Shown: positions 63,926 to 64,000 of the stretch, in pieces
How positions within the stretch are numbered: the stretch's first letter is position 1
Layout: each line of letters begins with the position of its first letter
Source of the DNA: Liolophura sinensis
Lineage: Eukaryota; Mollusca; Polyplacophora; Chitonida; Chitonidae
DNA: 64,000 nt
Direction: 5' to 3'
NCBI RefSeq assembly: GCF_032854445.1
Contig: NC_088307.1
Coordinates: 6,338,017-6,402,016, forward strand
Notes under the pieces: generated by a model
What the model was told of the DNA's origin: nothing
The model's database searches: none
The model's input: only the letters and a program-made list of their open reading frames with translations
Position numbers and translations under genes: made by a program

Positions 63926-64000
63926 CGATTTCGCTTTACAACCCTTAAATTGAACAAAATTATCACGATTTCCAAAAAGGTCAAAAACATTTCATATTGT

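Noticed and set aside
1-64000. CRISPR arrays, operons, Shine-Dalgarno sites or rRNA genes
   Set aside because: The short direct repeats here are minisatellites without unique spacers, and the gene structure is plainly eukaryotic; no rRNA-like sequence was seen.

Overview
This is a piece of an animal nuclear genome, most likely a mollusc. Its coding sequence comes as short exons with consensus GT/AG splice sites separated by kilobases of intron. The intergenic and intronic DNA is AT-rich and dense in tRNA-derived SINEs, minisatellites and decayed transposons. The commonest SINE has a tail reading GTATAAGTGAAATATTCTTGAG followed by a (TAAA)n end, a type I associate with mollusc genomes; that assignment is from memory, not from a search. 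No prokaryotic, organellar or viral gene set is present.

The main gene lies on the minus strand from about 61.1 kb down to 23.1 kb and continues beyond what I can delimit at both ends. I can read 15 Sushi (CCP, complement-control) exons. Each is a single module with four Cys and a Trp before the last Cys, each has a length divisible by three, and all have phase-1 introns on both sides. They are followed by one immunoglobulin-like exon that leaves in phase 0. The product is probably a secreted or membrane-anchored Sushi/Ig adhesion or immune-type protein. I see no signal peptide, transmembrane or terminal exon.

The centre of the gene (about 38-58 kb) has been rebuilt by tandem duplication. 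A two-exon cassette (Sushi B then Sushi A, with intronic 36-bp and 56-bp minisatellites) occurs four times. Blocks 2 and 3 are almost identical with a 4,249-bp period. Block 1 has lost exon A by a clean 277-bp deletion at a 4-bp microhomology. Exon B of blocks 2 and 3 carries a TGG-to-TGA stop at the conserved Trp. Block 3 looks like a recombinant between block 2-like and block 4-like sequence. A separate 928-bp segment from 27.2 kb is also duplicated at 51.8 kb, beside block 4.

Left of the gene (1-23 kb) is repeat-rich: a 750-bp long inverted repeat (51-803), a degenerate tandem repeat, a cluster of three perfect TGACGTCA sites, and a 75-bp satellite interrupted by a solo LTR (4635-5367). 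After these come a PIF1-like helicase pseudogene (9.2-9.75 kb), a 33-bp minisatellite, a TTAA-flanked inverted-repeat element with a SINE inside it, a broken Tc1/mariner transposase, a TIR element nested in another repeat, and several SINEs. A possible plus-strand exon lies at 8314-8556. Within and right of the gene are a tRNA-Pro-like sequence, a broken Penelope-like GIY-YIG endonuclease region, 68-, 45- and 72-bp minisatellites, a LINE C-terminal fragment, three more SINEs and a possible plus-strand first exon at 63046.
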